This document shows positions 9,019-18,130 of a stretch of 64,000 nucleotides of DNA, piece after piece. The DNA is from Sphingobium naphthae (lineage in GTDB: Bacteria > Pseudomonadota > Alphaproteobacteria > Sphingomonadales > Sphingomonadaceae): NCBI RefSeq assembly GCF_020782235.1, contig NZ_JAJGNO010000004.1, positions 186,001 to 250,000 of the forward strand, given 5' to 3'. Within the stretch, counting starts at the first letter, position 1. Every line of letters starts with the position of its first letter. A model generated the notes under the pieces. That model saw only the letters and a list, made by a program, of their open reading frames with translations, did not search any database and was not told the DNA's origin. Made by a program: the position numbers and the translations under genes.

Positions 9019-9098
9019 GCCGGCCGGCGCAAAAAGCCCGTGACAGCCGCCCTTTTGCTCGCCATCAGAAACGACGATCACAGCAGGAGGAACCGACG

Positions 9099-9758
9099 CT
9101 GAGCCGTCCGGACGACAATGAAGGCACAGCGGCGACGTCTGACGCAGCACTCGCCCAGCGGCTCGACGCGATCGAACGGAACATGGCCCAAAGCGCCAGC
9201 CGGCTCGACCAGCTCCAGCACCTGGTCGAACTGGTGCTGGCGGAAACCCTGGCGCGCCGGATCGATAGCGCCACCGGAGCCCATTCGGACGTCCAATGGT
9301 CGGACGCCGGCTTCCCGGTGCTTCCGCGCAATATCCCCGTCCATTTCAAGGCGGGAACGCGCGCAGGTGAGCCTGATCCCGATGTCTATCTCGCCAGCGG
9401 CTGGCATGTGCGCGAACCCTGGGGCGTATGGGGCAGCGATGCTGTCCACGCGCTGCGCTTCGCGCTCGATCGCTGGCGCGGCGGCTATGTGACCGTCAGC
9501 CTGTCGATGCGCTGTTTCCTGCCCGACGGCGTCGAACGGCCCCATGTCGACATCACTGCCAACGGCTATTTTTTGGGCACCCACCGGCTGGACGCCGAAC
9601 AGCAGATCTTCAGGCTCCGTCTGCCCCCGTCGTGCATCGGCAATGGCGACATTCTGCTGCAACTGCAGCATGACGCGCCGATCGCGCCCACGTCGGTCGG
9701 CGTCGCCGTCGATCCGCGCGTGCTGGGCGTCGGCCTCGCCATGCTGTCGGCCGGCTGA
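9099..9758 (+). CDS. possible polysaccharide-related protein with N-terminal coiled coil, probable CTG start
   Basis: No ATG, GTG or TTG in this frame lies near the strong AGGAGG at 9085-9090. A CTG at 9099 sits eight bases beyond it, so initiation at CTG is the best reading and gives 219 residues. The next in-frame ATG (9183) has no ribosome site. The N-terminal segment is a predicted coiled coil (LAQRLDAIERNMAQSASRL). The C-terminal beta-rich domain (SGWHVREPWGVWGSD) resembles modules found near sugar transferases. Its place before rfbB and a glycosyltransferase supports a surface-polysaccharide role, but I do not recognise the exact family. Confidence 0.6.
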   Translation: MSRPDDNEGTAATSDAALAQRLDAIERNMAQSASRLDQLQHLVELVLAETLARRIDSATGAHSDVQWSDAGFPVLPRNIPVHFKAGTRAGEPDPDVYLASGWHVREPWGVWGSDAVHALRFALDRWRGGYVTVSLSMRCFLPDGVERPHVDITANGYFLGTHRLDAEQQIFRLRLPPSCIGNGDILLQLQHDAPIAPTSVGVAVDPRVLGVGLAMLSAG

Positions 9759-9935
9759 AGGGCGCCGCCATGGGCTGAGGGGCGCGATATCGCATCCCGA
9801 TTGCGGAACGATGCCCTTTGCGGCTAGTGCGAAGGCGGGGCGCGACAAACATGCCGTTTCAAGGGGGCGGATCACCATTCCATCCCGCGTCCAATTCCGA
9901 CGCGCGGATCAGCGAGGGAGCGAAAGAGTAGGCGC

Positions 9936-11006
<1,071 letters not shown>

Positions 11007-11040
11007 TCCCCTTTCCCAGGCAGGCCCTTCAGGACCGTCG

Positions 11041-13302
11041 ATGACGCTCGATATCATTCTTCCCGTTTATCGAAACATCGACATGGTCCGGGCCTGCCTG
11101 GACTCGCTCGTCCGGCATCTCGACGAAGTCCGCGACTACAGCCCGCGGCTGATCGCCATCAACGATTCGCCCGATGACGAAGCGGTCGAGGCGTATCTGC
11201 GGCAATGCCATGCCGATGGCCTGATCGACGTGCATATCCGCAACCCGGAAAATCTCGGCTTCGTGCGCAGCGTGAACAAGGGGCTGGACATGGCGCGCCG
11301 GGACAGGCGCGCCGCCCTGCTCGTCAACAGCGACACGCTCACCTATGCCGGCACGCTGGCCGAAATGCTGGCCGTGCTTCAGGCGGACCCGCAGATCGGC
11401 TTCGTCTGCCCCCGCTCCAACAATGCCGCGCTCGCGACCTTTCCGCCCGCGCCGCATAATCTGTCGGGCATCGCGACGACGCCGGAAATCTGCCACATTG
11501 CCTGGGAAACGGTGCATCGCCACCTTCCCCGCTACAGTTTCGCGCCGACCGCGGTCGGCTTCTACCTGCTCATCTCGCCTCAGGTCGTCGCCAATTTCGG
11601 CTATCTCGATGAAGCCTTCGGCGTGGGCTACGAGGAGGAAAACGACCTGGTGATGCGCGCGGGCAAGGTCGGCTACCGCGCCGTGCTCGCCAATCACGCC
11701 TTCGCCTATCATGCCGGCTCGGCGTCCTTCAAATTGCACGACATCGATTACAAGGGGCAGCAGCAGGCCAATCTGCGGATGATCGATGCGCGCCACCCCG
11801 AATTTCTGCCGCTGGTCTGGGCCTATGAAGCGTCGGCCGAATATCGCGCCATCGGCCAGATGGCCAATCTGGTGCCGACCGCCGACGGCAAGCGCAAGAT
11901 CGCGCTCAACCTGCTCAGCGTCGGCCACCATCACAACGGCACCAACGAACTGATCATGAACTTCATCCGCTGGTATGACAGCCAGCCGCAGGAGGAGTTC
12001 GAACTGCACATCATCTGCAAGCGGTCGGTCGCCGAATTCCACGGCATCGACCAGCTTCAGCATGTGCGGCTGCGCACCGACGTGACGCCCGGCTATGCCG
12101 TCGCCATCTTCTTCGGCCAGCCCTTCGACCTCGACCAGATCAACGTCATGGAGCATCTGGCGCCGATCACCATCTATGGCATGCTCGACGTCATCGCGCT
12201 CGATTGCGGCAATCTGCGCGCCAGCAACGACGTCCAGGCGCTCTGGTCCTACGCCGCCCGCAACGCCAACGGCCTGTTCTTCATCAGCCGCTTTTCGGAA
12301 GACACGTTCCGCCACCGCTTCCCCCGCCGCTTCGGTGCGCAGGTCCACACCCGGCTGCTGCCCACTCGCCCGTCCGCCTATGCCGCCCGCTATGCAGGGC
12401 TGGAGCTGCGGCGCGACCATGTCCTGGTGCTCGGCAACCATTTCGCGCACAAGGCGTCGAACGGCTCGGCCCGCATCCTGGGCGACGCCATACCCAGCCT
12501 GTCGGTCGTGGTGCTGGGCAAGGGCGGGGAGGATATGCCCTCCAATGTCCGCCAGCTGCACGCCGGGGTCATTCCCGACGTGGAGATGAACGAGATTTTC
12601 GCCTCCAGCAGCGTCATCATCCTCCCTTCTTATTATGAAGGGTTCGGCATGTCGGTGATGCACGCGCTGGCGCTCGGCAAGCCGGTCGTGGCGCGCGACA
12701 TTCCCGCCACGCGCGAAATCCTGGACAGCTTCGCATCGGTCGAGGGGGTGTTCCTCTATTTCAACGATACCGACCTGCCCGATGCCGTGCGCAAGGCGGT
12801 CGCATGCGGCCAATCCCGGGTGGTCGAAGGCGACGGCATCGACTGGGACGACTGGTCGCGCGACCTGTTCGCCTTCGCCGCCGGTCTCCTCGACCAGCCC
12901 GACATTTGCGCGCGCCTGATGGACCGGATCGAGGATGGTGACCTCTTGCGCCGGCATTTCGCCGCGCAGCAGGGCGCGCCCGCCCCAGCCGGCCGGTCGA
13001 CCGGTCCGGTCGCGCTCAACCTCGCGCCCGCCGCCACCGTCGACCTGCCTGCGATCCTCGCGCTCGACGGCGACGCCTTCATCGAGGCTTTCTACCTCCA
13101 GATACTGGGCCGCCGCGCCGATCCCGCCGGCCTCGACCATCACCGCGCCCTGCTGGGCAGCGGCGTCGCCAAGGAAGACATGCTGCGCGGGATCATGGGA
13201 TCGCCCGAGTTCAAGGATCGGCGCGCCACCATTACCGTGATCGGCGCCGACCGGCTCGACCGGAAGGGCAAAGGCTTTCGCAGGCTGCTCTCGCGCAGTT
13301 GA
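11041..13302 (+). CDS. multidomain glycosyltransferase (GT2 + GT4) with C-terminal DUF4214
   Basis: The 753-residue protein starts with a GT2 (GT-A) domain, residues 1-260 (DIILPVYRNIDMVRACLDSL, ENLGFVRSVNKGL, LLVNSDT). A GT-B domain follows at roughly 280-620, ending in the GT4-type SSSVIILPSYYEGFGMSVMH. The C-terminus (about 675-735, FIEAFYLQILGRRADPAGLD) is a DUF4214 domain, often attached to surface-polysaccharide or S-layer-linked proteins. Two transferase domains suggest successive transfers onto one glycan. It follows rfbB by 34 bases and ends just before tRNA-Gln. Confidence 0.85.
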   Translation: MTLDIILPVYRNIDMVRACLDSLVRHLDEVRDYSPRLIAINDSPDDEAVEAYLRQCHADGLIDVHIRNPENLGFVRSVNKGLDMARRDRRAALLVNSDTLTYAGTLAEMLAVLQADPQIGFVCPRSNNAALATFPPAPHNLSGIATTPEICHIAWETVHRHLPRYSFAPTAVGFYLLISPQVVANFGYLDEAFGVGYEEENDLVMRAGKVGYRAVLANHAFAYHAGSASFKLHDIDYKGQQQANLRMIDARHPEFLPLVWAYEASAEYRAIGQMANLVPTADGKRKIALNLLSVGHHHNGTNELIMNFIRWYDSQPQEEFELHIICKRSVAEFHGIDQLQHVRLRTDVTPGYAVAIFFGQPFDLDQINVMEHLAPITIYGMLDVIALDCGNLRASNDVQALWSYAARNANGLFFISRFSEDTFRHRFPRRFGAQVHTRLLPTRPSAYAARYAGLELRRDHVLVLGNHFAHKASNGSARILGDAIPSLSVVVLGKGGEDMPSNVRQLHAGVIPDVEMNEIFASSSVIILPSYYEGFGMSVMHALALGKPVVARDIPATREILDSFASVEGVFLYFNDTDLPDAVRKAVACGQSRVVEGDGIDWDDWSRDLFAFAAGLLDQPDICARLMDRIEDGDLLRRHFAAQQGAPAPAGRSTGPVALNLAPAATVDLPAILALDGDAFIEAFYLQILGRRADPAGLDHHRALLGSGVAKEDMLRGIMGSPEFKDRRATITVIGADRLDRKGKGFRRLLSRS

Positions 13303-13419
13303 CGCAAGCGCCTCGGGCACGCCTTCTCGAAGTCGTGCAAAGGCCGCAACAAAGCACTTGACCGCCTGCCTGCCGCCGCCTATCTGCGGCCTCCCGAGCG
13401 GGACACCGCTTACGATCGT

Positions 13420-13493
13420 TGCCCGATCGTCTAAAGGTAAGACTACGGACTCTGACTCCGTCAATCGAGGTTCGAATCCTCGTCGGGCATCCA
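13420..13493 (+). tRNA. tRNA-Gln (anticodon CUG)
   Basis: A full cloverleaf can be drawn. The acceptor arms TGCCCGA and TCGGGCA pair, the anticodon stem ACGGA/TCCGT encloses the loop CTCTGAC (anticodon CTG), the T-arm contains GGTTCGAATCC, and CCA is encoded. It is the integration target: its last 44 bases are repeated exactly at 29194-29237. In the integrated state the 3' half is supplied by the element, so the tRNA stays functional. Confidence 0.95.
13450..13493 (+). repeat. attL core, 44 bp
   Basis: This is the 3' part of tRNA-Gln, from the anticodon loop through CCA. It is identical to 29194-29237; sequence similarity stops abruptly on both sides of the 44 bases. Confidence 0.95.
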
Positions 13494-13988
13494 TCATTCT
13501 CCCTTGAAAAGCATAGACTTAGACGATCGGGCGCTGTGGTTCTATGTGCCAAAGACGCCTCTCGGCTTTACCACAGATTTCCGTGCTTTTCCGTTACTTT
13601 CCGCCCGCTCCCGGCGTCTCCATGGCACATAAATGGCACATGAAATTGACCCATGAGCAGGGACGACCAGCGGCGTGCACCGCTGGCCATCTTTCAGAGT
13701 AGATTGCGGATAGCCTCCACAATCAGAGTGGTTGCGACCGTCGCCCAATTTATGGACGACAGCCATTTCAAGATACGAGCCATGAAAACAACTCCATGAC
13801 CCGACGCACGCCGGATAGAATGAGGGTGCGCTAGCGCTCGCGATTTAGAAGGAAGGAAGATGGTTGGCGCGCAGTAGGGTGCATGAATGCTGGTCCAGCC
13901 AGATCGCGCTCAGTTCTTCAGTCGAGCCATTTTGTGGACGACATTGCTATTCTGTCCCACAGAAACAGGTTCGATGCAACAGCCTTCA
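13494..13988. other. non-coding left end of the element
   Basis: I see no convincing gene in these 495 bases. They hold three TGGCACAT sites (13544-13551 inverted, 13623-13630, 13634-13641) and a 7-bp-stem hairpin at 13667-13686. The region lies downstream of the leftward virion-gene operon, so it probably contains integrase arm-binding DNA and the end of that transcript. Confidence 0.6.
13544..13641. repeat. TGGCACAT repeats, left cluster (putative integrase arm sites)
   Basis: There are three octamer copies, one inverted at 13544-13551 and two direct at 13623-13630 and 13634-13641, the last two 11 bp apart. The same pair with the same 11-bp spacing occurs at the right end (29135-29153). 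Matching repeats near both att cores are what arm-type sites of tyrosine integrases look like. Confidence 0.6.
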
Positions 13989-14672
13989 TTAAGCGAAGGC
14001 CCGCACCTTCTCGCCGATCCGGTCCGAATGAGTCCGCAGCAGCTCGAATCTCACGCCCTGCGCAGAAATTTCGGTCAGCATGATATCACCCGCAACCCGA
14101 CTGCCATCAGCAACGCCATGGCTCCAGCCAGTTCGCTTTCGGCGCTGAGCACCCACGAGCGCGCGGCCATCTTCTCGAGGATCAAACGACGCGTGAGAGG
14201 TGACGTTAATCCTGCGCCCGCCGAATGCGTCCGAGGGCGGAACCATCGGAGCAATGATGATGTCGGCGGGGTGATACTGATAGGGCGCCTTTCCCTCTGG
14301 CCCCATGTCCGGAGTGAAAATCGTCAAGCCCATCGCACGCTGGTGCTCATGGGAGTAGAAGCCGAGCATGAACCGGCGATCCTCTTTGTCGGGTCCGCTA
14401 GCTTCCTCCGGGCAAAGTTCGCGCACTAAGTCGCGGAAGGCTGCGAGAAAATCGACCTGCGCCAGACGATCGATCCCTCGCGCTTCGATCAGGTCAAAAA
14501 TAATCGTCGGCGTCAGCTTGCCTGCCCCAACCATTGCAATCGCCATGCACTGGCCGAAAAACGGCATAATCTTGTGCTCAAGGCGGAGGATTACGCCGTC
14601 GCGATCGTAATAGCCCTGATCCGTGTAAAGATACGCAGCCTGGGGCTGGACGATCAGATTTGCCAAGGACAC
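13989..14672 (-). CDS. phage-associated protein of unknown function, possibly Ntn-hydrolase-like
   Basis: The 227-residue protein starts at a GTG preceded by a strong GGAGG. It opens with NLIVQPQAAYLYTDQGYYD, followed by KIMPFFGQCMAIAMVGAG, an arrangement that recalls proteasome-like Ntn folds in some prophage proteins; this resemblance is weak and unproven. It is the last gene of the leftward virion operon. Its start lies inside the 3' end of the truncated ejection-protein gene, so the two may have been joined by a deletion. Confidence 0.6.
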   Translation of the reverse strand: MSLANLIVQPQAAYLYTDQGYYDRDGVILRLEHKIMPFFGQCMAIAMVGAGKLTPTIIFDLIEARGIDRLAQVDFLAAFRDLVRELCPEEASGPDKEDRRFMLGFYSHEHQRAMGLTIFTPDMGPEGKAPYQYHPADIIIAPMVPPSDAFGGRRINVTSHASFDPREDGRALVGAQRRKRTGWSHGVADGSRVAGDIMLTEISAQGVRFELLRTHSDRIGEKVRAFA

Positions 14673-16060
14673 TGTGTACCTCCAAAATATTCGCGATCGT
14701 CGTCGGCAGCGAGATACGCCTGCACGGACTCACCGGGCACATAGATGCGCTCAACGCCACGCTCCTCCCCCAAATGCTGCACCAGTTCGGCAACGGCTTC
14801 AGGGGCGCGCGTGGCGGCCTTAGAGGAGGAAACCGCCCTGCCGAGCTTGTCCAGAACGGTAGCGCCTGCCTGTGCCTCCAAGATGGCATCGGCCTGCTGC
14901 TGCATCTTGTTGGCGACATGGGCGACGCCGGTAAGCGCACCAGAAGCGACAAGCGTAGCTAGCGAAGTCTGGTAAAAGGCGTCAGGGCGTTCAGCCAGAT
15001 ATTGCCCCCAAGTCTTTCCAGGATTGGCGATGGCCGTGTCCACCGCGTCCTGCGCTAGCGTAGCCGCCTGTTCGGTGGCCATCTCCCGACCAAGATAGCC
15101 AGAGAGGAAACGCCCTGCCCCCACCTTGCCCAAACGCTCAACTAAGAAGCCCATGGGAAGCAGTTCGGTTGCTACTTCGACGCCACCCTCTAGCGCCCCG
15201 CCGATCGACGCTTCCGCAGGCGAGCCGCCACGGGCCCGATATTTTCCATAGGCGTCAAAACCAGTCTGGCCGCCAGCCGCCACAAGCCCCGGCAGCGGAT
15301 TACCAGTCGCGACGGACGCGGCAATGCCGGGCACCATCTGCGCCAAGGACGATGCACCGCTATAGAGCCCTTGCGCCGTTCTGGACTTGAAAGCCGGCCG
15401 ACTGGCTGCAGCGCGTGCATCGGCGCGCTGATAACGCTGGATTGCATTGGCAGACCCGAAGTTTCCAAGCGAGGGCGCGCCAGGCGCCGCCTTTGGCACC
15501 AGAAAATCCGTCCAGTCAGAAAACGAGGCGCGCAGACCTTCACGGGCTTTGGCACCGCCTTGAATGACATCAGTGACCAATCCCTTCACGACGCTGATCA
15601 GCGACGGGTCCGGCTGCCGGGAGGCCGAGATACTGCCTTGCCCAGCCAGCGCTTTTTTCCAAAACCGCTCATTGTTCCCGCTTCGTGCCCAGTCGGCGGG
15701 ATCGAGCGCCTTGGCGATCTTTAGGAGGCCGTCGAAGTCATCAGCGGCGACCGCCGCGTTGCTTTGCGACGCCGCCCACCGCCCGATGGCGGGATAGTCC
15801 TGCGCCGCAGCCTTTGCCCGCGCCGCTCGCGCCTCCATTTCAAACGCAGGCAGGTTGCTTTCCACCACGGCGGCGGGAAGCCCGCGTGCTTTTGCGATGG
15901 CTCCCGCGCGCGCTGCCTCATCTGGCTTGGCGACCTTGATGCGGAACGCCATTTCCTCGTCGCGCTGGCGCTGCAAATCGGCGGCGAAGGGATCGACGGT
16001 TTCGGGCTGGCTGTCCCGGCTGCGCATCTGATCCAGATATTTGAACGGATCAGTTGCCAC
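14654..16060 (-). CDS. internal virion / DNA-ejection protein, apparently truncated
   Basis: A GTG at 16060 with an AAGG site gives 468 residues. The protein is Ala-rich and mostly helical, with a glycine-rich hydrophobic region (residues about 235-305, LAQMVPGIAASVATGNPLPG) typical of the membrane-inserting part of podovirus internal core proteins. It ends abruptly after ERIYVPGESVQAYLAADDD. Homologues of this kind are usually well over 1,000 residues, so most of the C-terminal part is probably missing. The stop lies within the start region of the next gene. Confidence 0.6.
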   Translation of the reverse strand: MATDPFKYLDQMRSRDSQPETVDPFAADLQRQRDEEMAFRIKVAKPDEAARAGAIAKARGLPAAVVESNLPAFEMEARAARAKAAAQDYPAIGRWAASQSNAAVAADDFDGLLKIAKALDPADWARSGNNERFWKKALAGQGSISASRQPDPSLISVVKGLVTDVIQGGAKAREGLRASFSDWTDFLVPKAAPGAPSLGNFGSANAIQRYQRADARAAASRPAFKSRTAQGLYSGASSLAQMVPGIAASVATGNPLPGLVAAGGQTGFDAYGKYRARGGSPAEASIGGALEGGVEVATELLPMGFLVERLGKVGAGRFLSGYLGREMATEQAATLAQDAVDTAIANPGKTWGQYLAERPDAFYQTSLATLVASGALTGVAHVANKMQQQADAILEAQAGATVLDKLGRAVSSSKAATRAPEAVAELVQHLGEERGVERIYVPGESVQAYLAADDDREYFGGTQCPWQI

Positions 16061-16274
16061 GATCGCGCCTTTCTTGTTCCTGCATGAGGATGCCACTCAA
16101 CAGAGGAAGCCTGACAGATGAGATAGGCGGAACCATCCCTGCCTCAGCCGACTCTTGCGCTCGGTCTCGTGCGACCATCTGACGCTCCCACGCCTTGACC
16201 CACGCCATGGCGCTTTCCGGCTGCGCAGCGGACTCCCGGTGCATATGCCTACCGTAGACCTGGATACGAAGCAT
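16050..16274 (-). CDS. small phage protein, unknown function
   Basis: The 74-residue reading frame begins with an ATG overlapping the upstream stop (TGATG) and overlaps the start of the next gene by 11 bases, so it is part of a coupled operon. It is rich in Arg, Glu and Gln. Its position between two internal virion genes suggests a virion or assembly accessory protein. No family is recognised. Confidence 0.5.
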   Translation of the reverse strand: MLRIQVYGRHMHRESAAQPESAMAWVKAWERQMVARDRAQESAEAGMVPPISSVRLPLLSGILMQEQERRDRGN

Positions 16275-16819
16275 CAGTAGATTTCGCCGCCCGAAATGCC
16301 ATACGCGTTCCTGCCAGATCCGCCCATTTTCGCCTTCAGGGAAGAATACTGGCTTGCACCCCCCAGCGCCGTTCCCGCTGCACTGAACAAACTTCCGACG
16401 AAAGCCGCATTGCCCCGGGACCGAGCAGCCCGTCCCTGCGACTGGTAATTCATGCCCTCGATATTATAGCCGCGGACATTCTCCGCGCCTTGTTCATAGA
16501 TGCGTCGAGCATCCTCCTGCGCGAGCATATGCGTGTCGGCCGTGAGATCGGCGGCATTCCCGAAATTCACGTCAAGCCCGCCTGCGGCCATGGCGACGCG
16601 CTGCTGACCCTCAAGCTGAGCGACTTGACGGTAGTGAGATAGAAGCGCATCACGAGTATTGTCCTGTTCGCGCCGCGCCGCCTCGCCTGCCAGTCTGGCG
16701 TTTTGCTCGGCTACGCGCTGCTCATATTTTCCTTGGGCTTGCGCGGCCATCCCGCCATATACCGTGCCAACGGCAGTTACGGCGGCAGCGGCGGCGGCAA
16801 TGACGGGTGGCGCACACAT
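16274..16819 (-). CDS. podovirus-like internal virion protein (T7 gp14-type organisation)
   Basis: The ATG at 16819 overlaps the preceding stop (TGATG). The 181-residue protein has an N-terminal hydrophobic Ala/Val segment, a long helical region rich in Gln, Ala and Arg (residues about 30-130) and a Gly/Ser-rich end. This architecture, and its position before a larger ejection protein, match the smallest internal core protein of T7-like phages. The call rests on architecture and context. Confidence 0.55.
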   Translation of the reverse strand: MCAPPVIAAAAAAVTAVGTVYGGMAAQAQGKYEQRVAEQNARLAGEAARREQDNTRDALLSHYRQVAQLEGQQRVAMAAGGLDVNFGNAADLTADTHMLAQEDARRIYEQGAENVRGYNIEGMNYQSQGRAARSRGNAAFVGSLFSAAGTALGGASQYSSLKAKMGGSGRNAYGISGGEIY

Positions 16820-17088
16820 CACAGATCCCCTTCAGAGCTTGCCGCCGTTCCGCTGGCCACGTGCAGATCCTCTAGCGGCGACATGTCCTCCAGCTTGCCC
16901 GCACGGCGCAGATTTGCCGCGACCCGATCATCATCGCGATGGCTGGCGTTCCAGGCCTCCCATTCAACCGCGTCCGTGGGCTCCATTTTCCAGTCCAGGC
17001 CGTCCCATTCGATCACCTCCCCCCGTGCGATCAACCGGCTGTCAGGAAAGGGCGTCTGCACTACGACCAGGGCGCGCTGGAGGCTCAT
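16819..17088 (-). CDS. small phage protein, unknown function
   Basis: This 89-residue protein starts at an ATG that overlaps the previous stop (ATGA) behind a GGAGG. It has a short beta-rich N-terminal half (RLIARGEVIEWDGLDWKMEP) and an acidic/basic helical C-terminus. It is embedded in the virion operon. I do not recognise the family. Confidence 0.55.
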   Translation of the reverse strand: MSLQRALVVVQTPFPDSRLIARGEVIEWDGLDWKMEPTDAVEWEAWNASHRDDDRVAANLRRAGKLEDMSPLEDLHVASGTAASSEGDL

Positions 17089-17747
17089 GCGGCATCCTCC
17101 AGATCGGGACAAAGGCTGAGCACCCTATCCCGCAGCTTTCCGTTAATTTGTTCAACCAGCGGCACGATGCCGCCCATCCGTTCATATTCGAACCGCGCCG
17201 TCGCGGGGTGGGTATGCGAAAGGTCGCAGCCCTCACGATAGAGCAACGCCGCCAGCAGATTCACATCCCGCGTGTCGGAAAGGTTGGCGTGGATCAGTGA
17301 CAGATGGTCCCGGCTGCGCTCTTGCCTGTAGGTTTTGAAAAGGCTGCCGGCGATTTCCTTCAGCCGTGCCCCGGCATCATGGTATTCGGTGACCATCGCG
17401 CCCAGCACCTTGGCGGCTTCCTCCATCTTGGCGGCAGACGCGACGCGGGCGGCCAGTAGCTGCTTGAACTCGCCGATGGATTTTTCCTGATCCGCCTTCG
17501 CCAGCGCATCATTGGCGGCAGCAACCCGCCGCTGAGCCTCCTGCCAGGCCGCCTCCAATGTGCGGCGCTTGGACTTCAGCGCGTCAAGCATGACCAGCGC
17601 TTTATCGACATCATCCTGGGTCGCTTCGCCCAATACCTGCTGATAGCCGGCGCGGTGATGATCGTCCTCCGCAACCCGGATTTGCTCATCCAGCGTCGTG
17701 CGCTGCGCGGCATAATCCGCCGCCGTAAATCCCTTTTTGTCCGCCAC
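17085..17747 (-). CDS. phage coiled-coil protein, unknown function
   Basis: A GTG at 17747 is well placed behind AGGAG; a TTG six bases upstream is too close to it. The 220-residue protein is dominated by charged helices (residues about 15-140, with heptad-like stretches such as VDKALVMLDALKSKRRTLEA). It is the first gene of the leftward virion operon. A scaffold-like or tail-fibre-accessory role is conceivable, but there is no recognisable domain. Confidence 0.6.
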   Translation of the reverse strand: MADKKGFTAADYAAQRTTLDEQIRVAEDDHHRAGYQQVLGEATQDDVDKALVMLDALKSKRRTLEAAWQEAQRRVAAANDALAKADQEKSIGEFKQLLAARVASAAKMEEAAKVLGAMVTEYHDAGARLKEIAGSLFKTYRQERSRDHLSLIHANLSDTRDVNLLAALLYREGCDLSHTHPATARFEYERMGGIVPLVEQINGKLRDRVLSLCPDLEDAA

Positions 17748-17803
17748 GTCCAAACTCCTTTTGTGGATCGTCGGAGGCGACGATAGGGTTCAGGAGGACA
17801 AGC

Positions 17804-17813
17804 TTGAATCGAC
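17804..17813 (+). repeat. TTGAATCGAC motif, copy 1
   Basis: This is an exact 10-base copy about 57 bases upstream of the leftward gene starting at 17747. It also spans the TTG start of the small rightward frame at 17804. Confidence 0.55.
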
Positions 17814-18007
17814 GGGGCAACGTGAGAAGGATTGCTGGGAAATTGTGGCGCATGACAGCGGCCGAGGACAAAGCGATCAGCGAGGGCTTCCCAGCCTTGC
17901 CTAAATCCGCCTTCCGACGCGGACCAGATGGCGACGGGATTGCCTATCGGATCGAATCTGACAATGAAGCAATGATGCTGAAGGCTTCATTCCCTTTGGA
18001 TCTTTAG
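17804..18007 (+). CDS. small hypothetical protein
   Basis: The 67-residue frame has a TTG start six bases after AGGAGG. The N-terminus is basic (NRRGNVRRIAGKLWRM) and the rest is mixed. It is transcribed against the surrounding operon and ends 21 bases inside the convergent HGG-motif gene. The good ribosome site supports it, but no family is recognised. Confidence 0.4.
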   Translation: MNRRGNVRRIAGKLWRMTAAEDKAISEGFPALPKSAFRRGPDGDGIAYRIESDNEAMMLKASFPLDL

Positions 18008-18130
18008 ACTGCGCTTTGGCGTCCTTCCGCCATGCAGATGACACCGCCCGTTCGCCATCGGCGGCTTGCGACAAGGCTCCCCGTTCCGCCGCTTGGCACC
18101 ACAGACCGTGCGATCAGTGATAGCGGGCAT
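17987..18130 (-). CDS. small HGG-motif phage protein
   Basis: The 47-residue protein starts inside the 3' end of the terminase gene, with a 17-base overlap. It contains CGAKRRNGEPCRKPP and GRCHLHGGRTP, a Cys/His-rich pattern seen in short phage proteins encoded next to terminases, probably metal-binding. Two Cys pairs plus His residues are intact. Confidence 0.55.
   Translation of the reverse strand: MPAITDRTVCGAKRRNGEPCRKPPMANGRCHLHGGRTPKRSLKIQRE

Noticed and set aside
11029..13497. An 822-codon minus-strand frame
   Set aside because: It lies antisense to the GT2/GT4 fusion and would run through the tRNA-Gln gene.
13542..13766. A 74-codon frame at the left end of the element
   Set aside because: It spans the TGGCACAT repeats, lacks a good ribosome site and has no domain, so I treat the region as non-coding.
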